From the NCBI GenBank assembly GCA_016800925.1, contig JABCPU010000060.1:174534-238533 (forward strand): a stretch of DNA of 64,000 bases, given 5' to 3'. Below, in pieces: positions 1 to 12,009 of the stretch. The stretch is from Suillus spraguei. Taxonomy: Eukaryota > Basidiomycota > Agaricomycetes > Boletales > Suillaceae. Each line of letters opens with the position of its first letter. The first letter of the stretch is position 1. The position numbers were made by a program, and so were the translations under genes. A model generated the notes under the pieces. The model had not been told where the DNA came from, did no database searches, and saw only the letters and a program-made list of their open reading frames with translations.

Positions 1-517
1 CCTCTTCCGGCCCTTAGGCCCCTTAACGAATCCGGGCCTTCCAGGACAAGTGGCCTTGTCCTTCCGGCAGACGTCACAGGACTTAATCTACGAAACGTCG
101 AAATCAGCGGATCCGAAGTTTTTCGGACGACTCACCATGGCATTCTTCTCAGCATCACCCCACTGGCACATCCGGCCCTTAGTGACGCAACGGAGCAGTA
201 CCCATCCTTTGCTCCGACGCAGGAGCAGCCTTGGCCTTTGCCAACCCATTAATATCCGGATCTGGAAGAGTCCACAGCACTCACCCGAGCCTCAATCAGT
301 GCCTCCGCCTCTTTTCCTCCATTTCCCTCCGGATCTCCGCCAACTCAATCTGCTTCAACTCCTCCTGCCTTTTCCGCTCCTCCGCCTCTTTCCGCTTCCG
401 TTCCGCCTCGGCTTCCGCTGCAGCCTTAGCAGCCGCCAGTTGCTGCTCCAGATCCGCCACAAGGTCAGCAGCAGACTTAGGGGCATCGGATTTCTTTCCA
501 GACATGTTAGGAGACAA
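1..517 (-). CDS. Antisense coiled-coil / cysteine-cluster gene of a family A retrotransposon (partial)
   Basis: This reading frame runs against the element, whose 3' LTR lies just to the right. From an ATG near 517 it starts MSGKKSDAPKSAADL and continues into a charged Ala/Glu/Lys/Arg-rich coiled coil (to about 296). Further downstream on the minus strand, 136-250 encodes a CX6C half-cluster (CVTKGRMC). A good intron (GTGAGT...CGTAG, 88-135, 48 bp) follows, and then CDVCRKDKATC (CX2CX6C). Together these resemble a split Zn2Cys6-type cluster. The join between the coiled-coil exon and the cysteine exon is not resolved, and the gene runs off the left edge. The layout (antisense, upstream of the 3' LTR, coiled coil plus Cys cluster, short introns) matches the better-preserved gene at 49128-50286. 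The function is unknown; a nucleic-acid-binding role is only inferred from the cysteines. Confidence 0.45.
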
Positions 518-699
518 GTTTTGTTAACAAGGATATGAAGTGGGGGTAGGAATCATTTCGGACGTCTGACGTCCGTATATCTGTTGGATTACAGACTCAG
601 CACTACAACCATCAAACTTCCCCATCGTCTCGCATTAATCTTGTCCGATCCGGATCGACGCTTCTTGTGCCTCAGGGGTTCGGCCCTAAGGGGGGATAC
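518..699 (+). other. 3' untranslated end of family A element with polypurine tract
   Basis: No open frame is seen here. The purine run AAGGGGGGATA at about 688-698 directly precedes the LTR start, as a plus-strand priming tract does. This fixes family A orientation as TGTCATATACC...TTAACA. Confidence 0.6.
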
Positions 700-1446
700 T
701 GTCATATACCATACTTCTAATCTCAGATCCGAATGATTCTATTCCGTCCGGTCCACAGATCCTGTCCGGACCACCCATCCGAATGTACTCACTTCTCGCA
801 CCTTAACTCCCTTGTGAACATCTGCGTCTATCTCCTTTCGTCATTTCTCCTGTACCGGTACTCCGGCTGTTTATATTTCCGTCCTGTGTTACTGATCCGT
901 TTCCTGTGTTCATTTCCGATTCATGCTTACTGATCCGCTGTGCAATAACTAATAGACTTCCGTTACACTTCGTACATAGCCCTCGGTCCCGGACTTGTTG
1001 ATTATCCGTCTTAGATACTTACAGTATATAAACCACTTGTAGATCTCCGTAGAACCTTAGTTCGAATATCATCTTAGATTCTGCTCATTCTGTTTCCTCC
1101 GGACTTGAGTCACTTTCTGCTCTAAGTCATCTTCTGAGACTTGGGATTGATTCCTATAGTCTATATCTCCGACTCTATCTTCGGATAGTCCACCTCGTCA
1201 GTTTCTAGTTTAGGAACCCGTTCCGAAGCTAGCCTTAATCCTCATTCCATCCCTACACTTCCGGATAACCTTCAGACGTACCATATCCACTACCTTCGAC
1301 GTCTGGATCTGTCACACAACTCCTTCCAGATCTTTGGATGTATACCTTCTCTCTGAAATAAGGGGCATTACTCAGGAAAGGGGCACAGTGCACAAACTGA
1401 GGCCAAAGCCCTTTGGATCTTTCACCCTTTGAGTACGGTCTTAACA
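700..1446 (+). mobile_element. Family A LTR (3' LTR of an element extending left)
   Basis: The 747 bp segment starts TGTCATATACCATAC and ends GGTCTTAACA. A polypurine tract lies at its left edge, so it is a 3' LTR and not a solo copy. It contains the TATATAAA promoter box shared by all A copies (about 1025) and, near its 3' end, a G/C-rich block that families C and D also carry. Related copies lie at 1867, 13448, 22161 and 47571. Confidence 0.85.
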
Positions 1447-1504
1447 AGGTGCCACACTACATCAACATCTATTGCCATATTTTAGCACATACATACTATG
1501 AAGG

Positions 1505-2660
1505 TTAAGCAAGCAACTTACTTGTGACTTCTTGAGCCATCTGAAGTGCAGTCCACTTCATGATCATGCACTCCTGCATGACACAATGTTCATGTCTTAA
1601 CCTGTCTTCTTCTTTCATGCAGCAGTCAAGATTAAGCAAAAGATGAATACCCTGGCGAACATTTTCATCTGCAAGCCATTGAGGTGGGTCCACAGTCTCA
1701 TCCCTCCAGACCTATGTCTTGCCATTTTTCATCAATGTCCAGCTGGAAGATACCATCATGTAGGATAGGTAGGGGTGGAATGGCATTAGCAGGGGCCTTG
1801 CATTGACATATTAGTGCATGCAGTTGGTCATACAATATGTTATATGCTGAGACAATCTTAAGAATTTGTTAAGACCATACTCAAAAGGTAAGATCCGAAG
1901 GGCTTTGGCCTCAGTTCATGCACTGTGCCCCTTTCCTGAGTATTGCCCTTTATTTCAGGAGGAGGATATATGTCCGAAGGTGATTGCGTGATGGATCCGG
2001 ATGTCCAAAGGTAGCAGATATGTTATGTCCAAAGGCTATCTGGAATGTAGGAATGGAAAGAGGTTTAAGATTAATATCAGACAGGGTCTTAACTAGAAAC
2101 TAATGGAAGTAGACTACCCATAGGTAGAGTCGGAGACATAGACTTTAGGAATCAATCCTAAGTCTTGGAGGCTGACTAGAGTCGGGGAGAACTCAAGTAT
2201 GGAGGAAAAGAATGAGTAGAATCTAAGATGATATTGAACTAAGGTTCTATGGAGATTTACAAGTGGTTTATATACTGTAAGTAACTGGCATGGATAATCA
2301 ACAAGTTCGAGACCAAGGGCTATGTACAATGTATAATGGAAGCCTATTAGTAAATGCACAGCGATCAATAAGCATGAGTTGGAAATGAGACATAGGTTAA
2401 CGGATCAATAAGCAGGATGGAAATATACATAGCCGGAATACCAGAGACAGGAGGATTGCTGAAAGGAGGTAGATGCAGATGTCCCAAGGGAGTTAGAGTG
2501 CGAGAAGTAGGAAGTTTTGGATGGGTGGTCTGGATAGGATCTGTGGACTGGATGGAAGCAGGATTGATCTGATCTGAGATCAAGTGTATGGTATATGACA
2601 GAATTGCAGGTTCTCACTGCTTGATGGGGTCTCTTGTGATTGCATATGCATGTTCAGTTC
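1505..2660 (-). pseudogene. KDZ-transposase-like C-terminal relic, interrupted by an A solo LTR
   Basis: Minus-strand fragments on both sides of the LTR at 1867-2600 join into one frame. The first (2606-2660) reads HAYAITRDPIKQ, a stop, then EPAIL. The next (1700-1866) reads KIVSAYNILYDQLHAL through IFQLDIDEKWQDIGLE. After a one-base frameshift it continues WLADENVRQGIHLLLNLD and KEEDRLRHEHCVMQE, ending at a GT splice-donor-like site near 1519. The pattern of a degraded 'RxGIRALL.LDRC.EE..RL..E...MQEW' tail is typical of the C-terminus of Agaricomycete KDZ/CxC-type transposases. That assignment rests on remembered family character, not on a search. Stops and a frameshift make it non-functional. 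Confidence 0.5.
1867..2600 (-). mobile_element. Family A solo LTR with 5-bp TSD GAATT
   Basis: It begins TGTTAAGACC and ends GGTATATGACA. It is flanked by GAATT at 1862-1866 and 2601-2605. It is a degraded copy with many TG/CA where sister copies have CG. Confidence 0.9.
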
Positions 2661-3393
2661 TATAGCTCAATGTGAATCATTAGCATCAACAAAAAATAAA
2701 TAAATGTACCATTGACTATGATTTGATAGGACTGTTCCAATTTTTCCAGCTGAATTTTCATTGTCAAAGTTGATCTTGAAGTCACATTTTCAGTGTGTGG
2801 TGTCATACATGGTATGAGAATTCATACCAAGCTAAAGATAAGAAAGAGTGATAGGAAAATCCAATAGTCCATACTATATCTCTAAATTGCCTTATTATTT
2901 TGCTCACACTTTGATTGTCTCTTATATTTTTTTGTACTTTGATTTAGTTCCTTCATATTCTATCTCCTTTCATTTTATTCCAGAACTTTCTATCCTCAAA
3001 TTTGATGATTTATCACACTTTGTAAGATCTTTGTAAGATTTGAACTTTATTTGTAATGCACTTAGTAAAAAAGGATGAGTAAGCTCACCCAAAAGGCTTG
3101 GTTTGTCAGCTTTTGCATGACCAATCCTTGAGATGACTTAACAGCCTTTTGTCATGCTTTGTAAGAATTCACTGTATTTATAATATACTTAGTAAAATAA
3201 GCTGACTCAACACACTAAATAGGAAGGTTTCTTACCAATCTATGTGTAAAATCATGCTTAGTAAGCAGGGCCTCCAAAAGGTATATAAGGAGCCCATTTT
3301 CACCTGTAATAATGAATTCCCATTTTAATTCTTGTCTCCTACCATGTGAGATTTCGTAAGAAATGCCATCAGTCCAGTGTCTGTGAAAAGTGG
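2661..3393. other. AT-rich stretch without recognisable genes
   Basis: Only short, low-complexity frames occur and no motif is recognised. The right end abuts a family B LTR. Confidence 0.5.
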
Positions 3394-4864
3394 TGTCGCG
3401 AACAAAGTCACGCTGACCATGAAAGTGCCATTTTACACAAGTGTCTCATTACTGCTACAGTGGCTACTGAGAAAACCCCTATAGCGAGCATTAGCCTTTT
3501 CGCTTTGCCGGTACCATTTTCGCTGTTACAGTCGTACGTGCCCCTATTCATTTTCCTTTCTATTCTCGTATATCACGTGATATGGAGCTTATTGCTCGGA
3601 CACTTCCACTTCCACCAGACATCACATAACTACAACCGGTACATCATATCATGTGATGTCATGGCTCCCTGTGACTCCGTTCTCGGACTCAACTGGTTTA
3701 GCATACGCATACGCTAAACCCATGTCTTTATCTCTGACTCATGCGTCTCAACACGCTTGTACGATACATGCCTTCCTCATTAGGATACGCACTTATATTC
3801 CCATGGTTACCTGGTCTGTGCACACATATGTACCTATATAAGCACAGTGTACTTGTAGTAGATTCCTTACTTTAATCTTACTGGGTTTTACCTGGATTCC
3901 TCTTCGCTAAAGATCTCCAATCTTTAGTCGTCTCTAAGTCTAAGCACTCCTTAGCCTTAGCCTCTATTCTCGTAGAACCTCTTAGACTTGTCTTTGAGGC
4001 TGAACCCTTGATAGTATTTGGAACGCGTTCCTTATACTTTCACCTTGTCCTCTTCTGGACATTGTAGAACTTTCCAGCAGACTGTCTGTGTCTTTTCACT
4101 GTCGCTGGTGACGCCACCCCAGTTCGTAACATTCACTCCGTGGATCCTTGCCCCTTACCGAATCTCGCTACCGATGTCCTCCTGTCCATTCCATTTCCGT
4201 CTAAGATCCATTGGTGCGTAGCATATTCATTTCTGCCATTACTAAAGCTATGGCAAGACTTACCTTACCTTCCATGACACCACTTGCTTGCTGCATGCCT
4301 CTTAGCTAAATATCTCTATCTCGCTACCGTTCTTGCTATGTATTCCGGCCGTTCACGGTACATGTTAAAAAGAACTCTTCGCACATTCCAGTACTTTTAC
4401 TTTTCCCTTTATGGTACACACGGTACTTAGGAATTGTCACCACTACTGTCTCTAACGGAATAAAGTCTTTTGCCGAAGTTACTGTCTCTTAAGAATTGCT
4501 TTACTACTGCATGCACCACCGCTCATTACCGCTTTCCCACGCTTCACCACTTGTTTTACTGCCAGTTTCCCACACTATACCGCAGTTTTACCACTTTTGC
4601 TACTGCTTGTCTACTGCTTTCCCACACTTACCGCTAGTATTACTGCTAGTTTCCCCCAGACCGGAGGTCACCACTAGCATCTCACTACCTCCGACAGCAG
4701 TCACACACCACAGGTTGGGCATTATCAAACTATATTAACTTAGCATTCCCTTTAGGGTCGAACGCTCTTGCTTTGCAAGTGAAGCAGACTAGACAGAGTG
4801 CAAGACTCGCATACTAGTTTAGGCCGTGGTTCATCTACAGCCCAGGCTAGATTGTATCTTTACA
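3394..4864 (+). mobile_element. Family B (subtype II) solo LTR containing an E2 solo LTR
   Basis: The start TGTCGCGAACAAAGTCACG and end TTGTATCTTTACA match the 5' LTR of the full element at 38896-39588. The copy is split by the E-type LTR at 3524-4131. The flanks are GTGG (3390-3393) and GCGG (4865-4868), a 4-bp duplication with one C/T change. Confidence 0.8.
3524..4131 (+). mobile_element. E-family (long E2 subtype) solo LTR inside a B LTR
   Basis: The 608 bp copy starts TGTTACAGTCGTACG and ends CCCCAGTTCGTAACA, the canonical E termini. It is about 130 bp longer than the 475 bp E LTR. The flanks are TTCGC (3519-3523) and TTCAC (4132-4136), which fits a 5-bp duplication with one CpG decay. 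The interrupted B LTR sequence resumes exactly after it. Confidence 0.85.
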
Positions 4865-6431
4865 GCGGGTACTTGCTTTTTTGTGTTTTTTGTCTGCTGC
4901 CACAAAGGACTTGCTGCACCCATCTAAGACAGACACTGGTATCCTCATCCCATCCTCATACCCATTGTAAACCTCTTCAGCCAATTGCCTTGGTCATTTG
5001 CATGTCACAGCTCCACCACCACAGCAGTCATGGACATGGTCTTCCATCACCTTGACATTGCTATCAGGCATAAAAACAGTTGGCATTAGGTTAGGTGGGT
5101 CTTGATTGCCACTATTTGAGGGTTCTTGGAGCACTTTTGAGTGAAACAGGCATCAACACAAACAATGCAGTCAACCCTGATGATATAATAAGCTGAGTTA
5201 TGGAGTGAAATTTATGTCTTATGTTGTGTCAGGATCATGATGCTGCCACCAGTCATTCCTGCCGAAGCACAGAGGACAAACAAACAGAGGTAAGAACTCG
5301 GCTGACCTAGTGCTTATGGGGTGTTAGGTGTTTCATGAGAATCCATGCTGTCTGCACCAGTGCACAGAGAGTTCGAGATGAATGTGGTGATAGAGTCTGA
5401 TGCCATTATGGTCAGTACAGTATACCAGTGATATGCACTGCTAGACTGGCATCTAAGACTGTCCTATCAGCTGGAATCAGCAGGACAAAACAATGAGAAA
5501 AGTTATTGTCAGACCTTTGTATTCAATTTATAACCTTGCTCATTCAAAAAAGATTCTAGTGCTTCACACCACACAGTTGAGTTGGGGGTCATTTGTACAA
5601 ACAGGCTTTTTACTAGCTCCAAAATATTAGAACACATGGTCAAAAAGTACACAGGTGACTGCCAGTGAATGCTGTCTTACTAGGATGTGAAAGGCAAGTA
5701 AATCACCAGTTTTCACAATCCTTCCACGGTCAATGGTTCAGACAAATACCAATGGTTGATAATGTGATGTTCATTGGGGGTTGCAGAAGCAGAGTTGCAG
5801 TTTTTCTAGGCAATTTACCAATGACTAAAAGGGTAGAGATCTGTGTGGGAAAATCTCAGGATTAGTATCTGCTAATTTGTGTGATCAGAATTCAGGAAGA
5901 TAGTTAATGCTAACTGGCTTGATGTAATACTTGGATAACTCGGAGAAAGGCAATGGCAGAAATATGAAGTGTAGCTGAACCAATAACCTTGATGCAGTGC
6001 TACGATGTTATGAATAACAACGTGACAATATGAAATGTGTCAGAACAATATCTTCACTATTTCTTATTCTCACAACTAGGAGAGCAAACTAGAAGTCGAA
6101 TACAATCAAATCAATCAATATGTGGCCTCGAAATTAACTTCTCTGCTGCTCAGGCACTCATGATGAGTATGACACAGAATCAGAACAGAGTACACCCTCT
6201 TAATGTAGTCTTAAAGCTAACCAGGTTCTTAATATTATTGAATAAAGTATAAGTCCTATTTATTGTCACTCAATCAATGAAAATACAATAATTCTCCCCA
6301 CAAAAACGATCTCCTGTGTCAGAAAAGAGAATGAAGCAGAACTATACTAGATGACTAACAACCATGTGCTATCTAGTGTAATTAAAGAATGTAAAGATAA
6401 TATCTCAGATGGTCAAAATGTTGTGGGAAAC
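4865..6431. other. Gene-poor stretch between solo LTRs
   Basis: Several frames of 60-85 codons occur, but none has a recognisable motif or splice pattern. I see no coding case here. Confidence 0.4.
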
Positions 6432-8075
6432 TGTTATGACCATGCAAAACTGGGGGCTACTAAGAAGTCCTGGCTTTACATGGTGTTGTACCGGCAGGAC
6501 AGAAAGTCAAAGGGGCTTGGCCTCAGCTCGTACGCTGTGCCCCTTACCCAAGTATGTGCCCTTAATTTCAGATGAAGTCCAAGGAGGAGTTATGGTGAAG
6601 TCCGGACAGAGTCCGGATAAACTCTCTAGGACAGGATAGCTCGATAGAGCTCCGAAGGACTTCCATATGAGCATGGGAATGCACTGGAACTAATTCCAGA
6701 TGGTAGGGAGTAATGGTAAGACTACTGGAACAAGTTCCAAGTAGAAGGGATGATGGATGGACTCCTGGACAAAGTCCAGGGCAGGATAGGAGCAAAGCTC
6801 CGGAGGGAAAGATGATCCATAGATGTCGGAGGATAGGATAGGATAGATCCGGAGGACCAGAGGTCCGAAGGTCCGGAGCTCGGAGGAGCGGAAGAGCGGA
6901 AGAGCGGAAGAGCGGAAGAGCGGAAGAGCGGAAGAGCGGAAGAGCGGAAGAGCGGAAGAGCGGAAGAGCGGAAGAGCGGAAGAGCGGAAGAGCGGAAGAG
7001 CGGAAGAGCGGAAGAGCGGAAGAGCGGAAGAGCGGAAGAGCGGAAGAGCGGAAGAGCGGAAGAGCGGAAGAGCGGAAGAGCGGAAGAGCGGAAGAGCGGA
7101 AGAGCGGAAGAGCGGAAGAGCGGAAGAGCGGAAGAGCGGAAGAGCGGAAGAGCGGAAGAGCGGAAGAGCGGAAGAGCGGAAGAGCGGAAGAGCGGAAGAG
7201 CGGAAGAGCGGAAGAGCGGAAGAGCGGAGGGGCGGAGGGGCGGATGATTGGACGAGCATAGCTCTATGGATCTTAGGGGAGGTGTTAACTACTAGAGAGG
7301 AGTAGGTCCGGATATGGTGTAGAGGTAGTATAGACTACTCCAGACAAGGTCCAGAATAGAAACAGACAGGATAAGACTACCAAAGGTAGAGTCGGAGGTG
7401 AATCAGATGAAAGACAGGAAATGGGCGAAGTCCGAAAAGGATATAGGACATAGGATTAAAGCTCTGGCCTAGGAAATAATCCCATAGGTCTGAGTTGGAA
7501 GCTTACAAGTGCCGGAGCCCAAGTGCGAGAACAGAAATGGATTTATATAGACATGGTAACAAGATACAGAAGTCAAAGGAATATACAGAAGTAGGAAAGC
7601 AATGATCAGACTGAGGTCTGCAGGAGTTGTACTACAAGTTTATATACTGTAGGTAGCATGCCAGAAGGCAAGTAAGGATAGTCCGAGGCTATGTCTGAAG
7701 CATACGGAAATACATTAGTAAGTACAGCAGAACATAAGGCTATGAACTCGGAGATGAAACTTGTATGAAATACTTATAAAGACGGAGGCAGAGATCACCA
7801 AGAGCTGGAAGCACAGAGATAATCAAAAGCCGGAAACACAGGTATAGTCTAAAAGGGGTAATGCGCAGGTGCATGGGAATAGTTCAGATATGAACTCAGA
7901 TTGGATATGGACATGGATTGGATATGGACATGGATCAGATGGATGGACTGGGTTGGATATGGATATGGATCAGATATGTGAGCTGGATTGGATGGGCAGA
8001 CTAGGATGTATGGATTGGGTGTCCAGATGTCCATGGATCGGATCTGATCTGGACCTGAATGTACGGTATATAACA
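6432..8075 (-). mobile_element. Family C solo LTR (1644 bp) with TSD GAAAC
   Basis: As written it starts TGTTATGACCATGC and ends GGTATATAACA. It is flanked by GAAAC at 6427-6431 and 8076-8080. Strand is set by comparison with family A. Its extra length relative to the 1358 bp sister at 43675 is mostly an 8-bp tandem repeat expansion. The segment near 7900-8030 is made of degenerate GGATATGGACATGGATC units. Confidence 0.9.
6885..7228. repeat. Expanded 8-bp tandem array (AGAGCGGA)n within a C LTR
   Basis: About 43 near-perfect units of AGAGCGGA occur in a row. The same locus in the sister LTRs has about 2 units (near 44130) and about 6-7 (near 13330-13400). Confidence 0.95.
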
Positions 8076-9433
8076 GAAACAGTGACAAAGGAAGTGAAGG
8101 AATAACCTAATATTCACTCAGATATTCACACCAATACTCAGTAATAATAGTAATATGTTTCTTATTGCTCAGAGGGGAAAAGTGGTCCCTTTATATACTA
8201 CTATAGATGTGGCTGTGCTACTAACTAAATGAGGTGATATGACTCATAATGACTCACTTTGCTTAGTCATCCTAAAGTCTGCCGATTGGCTACCAAAACT
8301 TCGGAACTAGTCTAAACACATAACAACACAAATACTGGTGAATAGTCCATCTATATTGACTATTATTCATTTAAATATTTGATTTACAAAATGCTAACTC
8401 AGTCAACTTTCATAGAAAGGTAGGAAAATATATGAAAAAACTCTGAAAGGTGTGGGAAATTTGCTTAGTAAAACATAATTAAGGGTTTTGGCATACTTTC
8501 ATGGCAAGGATAAGTCATAAAATTATGCCATTAATTTATTTGCCCTTTAATCTGTAGTACAAAAACCATTGTAAGGTATTAGAAATTTAGAGCTACATAT
8601 ACTCTAAAGTATCTTAAGCCTATAAAGTATGCACTATATCTCTGTGACCATGCTCGAAACAGGTTTCGTGCATGTCAACGTGGGTGATAAAACCCACTGC
8701 AATGCAAGTCATCTGCAGTGAGGAGGTCAGGAATGGATTGCAAGGAGCCTGATTGCGGGCTGTAGGCAAGGTAAGGATTGATGAGGGTAGGAATGACTTC
8801 TTGAGACCATCTCTGCTATTAATTTTGCTTCTTCTAAAGGCCAGAGAGATGCAGGTGTGGAAGGTTGATAGGACCATTGGGTGTATAAAGCAAGTCGCTG
8901 AAAAGAGGTTCATGATTTATGAAGGGATCGATATCTGGAGGATCAGTGCCACTAGGAGAATGCAAGTGACTTTGATCCTGAACAAGTGAGCATCAAGATG
9001 AAAATGTAGTATTTTGAGTAAAATGCTGCTGACCAGGTAGAACTAGAAGGGGAGGTGCAGGTGAATAGAGAGCCTAAGGAGCTTGGCATGGACAATGAAC
9101 CATAGGTTGACAAATGATAGTCATCACCTGCAAGTCTGTAGGGGTAACAGGTGGTGGACTATTAGAGAGGGGATGCAAAAAGGGACCCACATGATGGGGT
9201 CATTTGGGATGCTGCACAGCCATGAGACATGTAGTCTTGATATCTAAGTACTTTAGGATGTGAAGTCACTGAAAGTGTGCATAGTCAACACATAGTCAGA
9301 CTGAAAAGGTTCAATGTATCAGCTAATAAGGATGAGATAATAATGAGAAGAGCAATTCCCAATGGCAACATGAAAAAATAATGATCAATATCCATAATAA
9401 AAGGGGGGGGAAAGATTTATGGCATGTCAGCGG
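8076..9433. other. Gene-poor stretch
   Basis: It contains AT-rich sequence and short frames near 8620-8990 on both strands, without a recognised domain. Confidence 0.4.
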
Positions 9434-10348
9434 TGTAACAAACATATTGGCACTGGCCTTAAAACCCTATCTTTTAGCGCACGTCTCATGTCTATAGGAA
9501 TCTCCACTTGTTCATGGCTGTCTTACTCCTTTAGCCCATGCCAGTGGCATCACATGCTTACCGCACACCATACTGACTGCTGCACCATGTTCCATGTACC
9601 AATGTCCTTCCATGTCCTTGCCACGTCTGCATAGCTCCATTTGGTGCATATTTTGTACATGACCGCTTATCACTGATTCTACAGCAAGCCTTATTACATG
9701 TTGCCTCATGCCACAGCTGCCTTGTGCTATGTTTACATACTGGCAGTTACTTCACTTGAGCGCTACTGATCTTGCCTAAAGCATCCCGAGTACATACAAA
9801 ATAGGATATAAGCACCGCATAGCCCACATGATACAGTACCTTATTTTCACCGTACTATAGGTCAGGATTAGTGTCTAGCTCTGGATTCACCCAGTAGTAG
9901 ACTTAGTCTTTAAAGTTTCCTTATTGCTTGTTAATCATTATCGCTCATTCACCGTTACCACTGGCATAGCACTGGACTTTTGACCCCTATTTGGACTTGA
10001 CTTCATGCACACTGCTACTTTACTGCTGAAAGTACTGTGGCTTTCTTTACTGTTTCTTCTGCACTGCTCGCTCGATGTTACATTTTCAGGCAGTGTTTCA
10101 ACCATGCTAGTACCACTACTTATGACACTAGTTCTGGCGGCATCTTCACTAGCTGCAGCAACTTACCACTAACTATGACACTACATTTGCACATTGGTTT
10201 GATTTGGATTTGACTATACTAACAGGCATCCCCCTTTAGGGTCAAACATTCTTGCCTAGCAAGTGAAGCAGACTAGACAGAGCGCAAGACTCACATACTA
10301 ACTTAGGAGGTAGTTTATCTACAGCCCAGGTTAGGTTGTATCTTTACA
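9434..10348 (+). mobile_element. Family B (subtype I) solo LTR
   Basis: The 915 bp copy starts TGTAACAAACATATTGG and ends TTGTATCTTTACA. The last 120 bp closely match the 5' LTR of the full B element. The flanks are GCGG (9430-9433) and GCAG (10349-10352), a 4-bp duplication with one CpG-to-CpA change. Confidence 0.8.
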
Positions 10349-12009
10349 GCAGTTTTATATATGATAGGCAAAACCAAATTGACAAGGTCGTGTACATAAA
10401 GTGTCAGTAGATAGAATACATGAAAATTTGTAGTGAAAGAAACACAATAATGCTGAAATGAATACTAACATCTTGAACATTCATGGACAATGTTTCAAAA
10501 CCATGGGCTGAATAATGGGCTGGAGTCAATAGTGAATTGCATCAGGTGAACTAGCAGGCTTACCCACAAAATTGGATTAGGTGTTTACAGAAGTATATTG
10601 GATTTTGAGCCAGGGACATTGGAGGCGTTTGTGGGTTCTGTTAGGAATGTTGTGGCAGGCGCATTTACAGATGATATTGGATTTCATGCTGATAGGCGGG
10701 CAGAGAGAGGTCTATGGAGTATCAGTATGGCATGTATAAATTGAGAAGAAAAGAAAAGAGGAACACACTGATGCAGACTGTCTTTCCCTCATCATCCTCC
10801 CTCCACAAAGGCCTTGCAGTTGTCTGATAATTGTAGTCCTGTCCATTGCCAGCAGGGAAAATTGACATTAGAATTAGGCATGAACATAAATAAGGCTCAC
10901 CAAGTAACTGCATGCTCCACAAAAAACATTGTGGTGTATATATGACTGAATGAAACTCATGTGAACAGTAAACCCAATCAGACATACAAGATAAAATACT
11001 CACAGATGGTCACTAACCCTGGTGTAGTTGAAGATGGCATATAATGAATTATTGGCATCAATAGTTACAATGAGATCTGGTGGATGCAGTAGAAAAGATG
11101 ACTTACCCATTGTGAATAGAGTAAAGTAGGACTGCAGGAGAAAGCAAACAAACAGTACTCCCAAGAGAGTCTTCAACTCCACTGGCACAACAACGAGAGA
11201 GCAGCCAGGGCAACTCTCCAGATGCAAAGTCTAGGAGATTGCTTTCAGTGACATGAAGTCAACTGAAAGCGAGGTGAATGGCATGTAGCCAGTTCAAATG
11301 AGGTCCATGGCATGGGAAAGGTGATTGATAAATGCTAGGAGGTGGGGTGAAAGTGAGAGATTGATTGTAGTAATACTTAGCAAGTAAACAGACGGACACA
11401 ATGTGTGCAATCCAACAACAACATGACAAAACTGACATCAATTATTAAGATCCTGCTGATAAGATTTCAATGTGTGCTGGGAATTCCCAGCACTCATCCA
11501 GCCCTTTGCGCCTCAACCACTCACTCATCTCAATTTCCCCACCTCAAACTCCTCCCAGCTCACTCCTCACCCCTCATATTTGTGGCCCATTTACACCTCA
11601 AAGTTCATGCTTGGACCTATTGAATTGGCCACATGCCATTCACTTCACTTTCGGTTGACTTCACATCACTGAAAGCAATCTCCTAGACTTTGCATCTGGA
11701 GCGTCGCCCTGGCTGCTCTCTTGTTGTTGCGCCAGTGGGGTTGAAGACTCTCTTGGGAGTATCATTTACCTTCTCCTACACTGGTTTCTGCACTTGCTGT
11801 CTGCCTTACCATTGCCCAAAGTATCTTTCAAAGGTATGCTTTCTTCAATCGTTTTTATCACTCACGTCCTTGGAGGCTCATAAACTTCATGTGGAACCCT
11901 CTACCATGCTACCTGCCTTACAATCACACCTGCGAGGCCCACTCAAATTTTGTCTTTGCAATATCGATTTCAACACAAGTATACTTACAGTCTTATAGAT
12001 TTGCTAACT
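10349..12009. other. Non-coding stretch with a long inverted repeat
   Basis: No convincing gene is seen. It holds two roughly 150 bp inverted arms (11140-11300 and 11612-11767). Each encodes, outward from its arm, a similar short peptide beginning MHLE and containing PGCSLVV and LKTLLGV. Confidence 0.5.
11140..11767. repeat. Imperfect inverted repeat, about 150 bp arms, about 310 bp spacer
   Basis: The left arm (AGTACTCCCAAGAGAGTCTT, through to about 11300) is the reverse complement of the right arm (11612-11767), with scattered substitutions, several at CpG sites. Confidence 0.75.

Noticed and set aside
6690..7259. A 190-codon minus-strand frame with an 8-residue repeat (RSSALPLF).
   Set aside because: It is a by-product of the 8-bp tandem array; any array of 8-bp units with few stops gives this.
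7849..8105. Frames rich in Met/Asp/Trp/Gly near 7869-8105 and 44619-44972.
   Set aside because: They come from GGATATGGACATGGATC repeats inside C LTRs.
8620..8990. Overlapping frames of 78-97 codons on both strands.
   Set aside because: No motif, no splice logic and no consistent strand; not supported as a gene.
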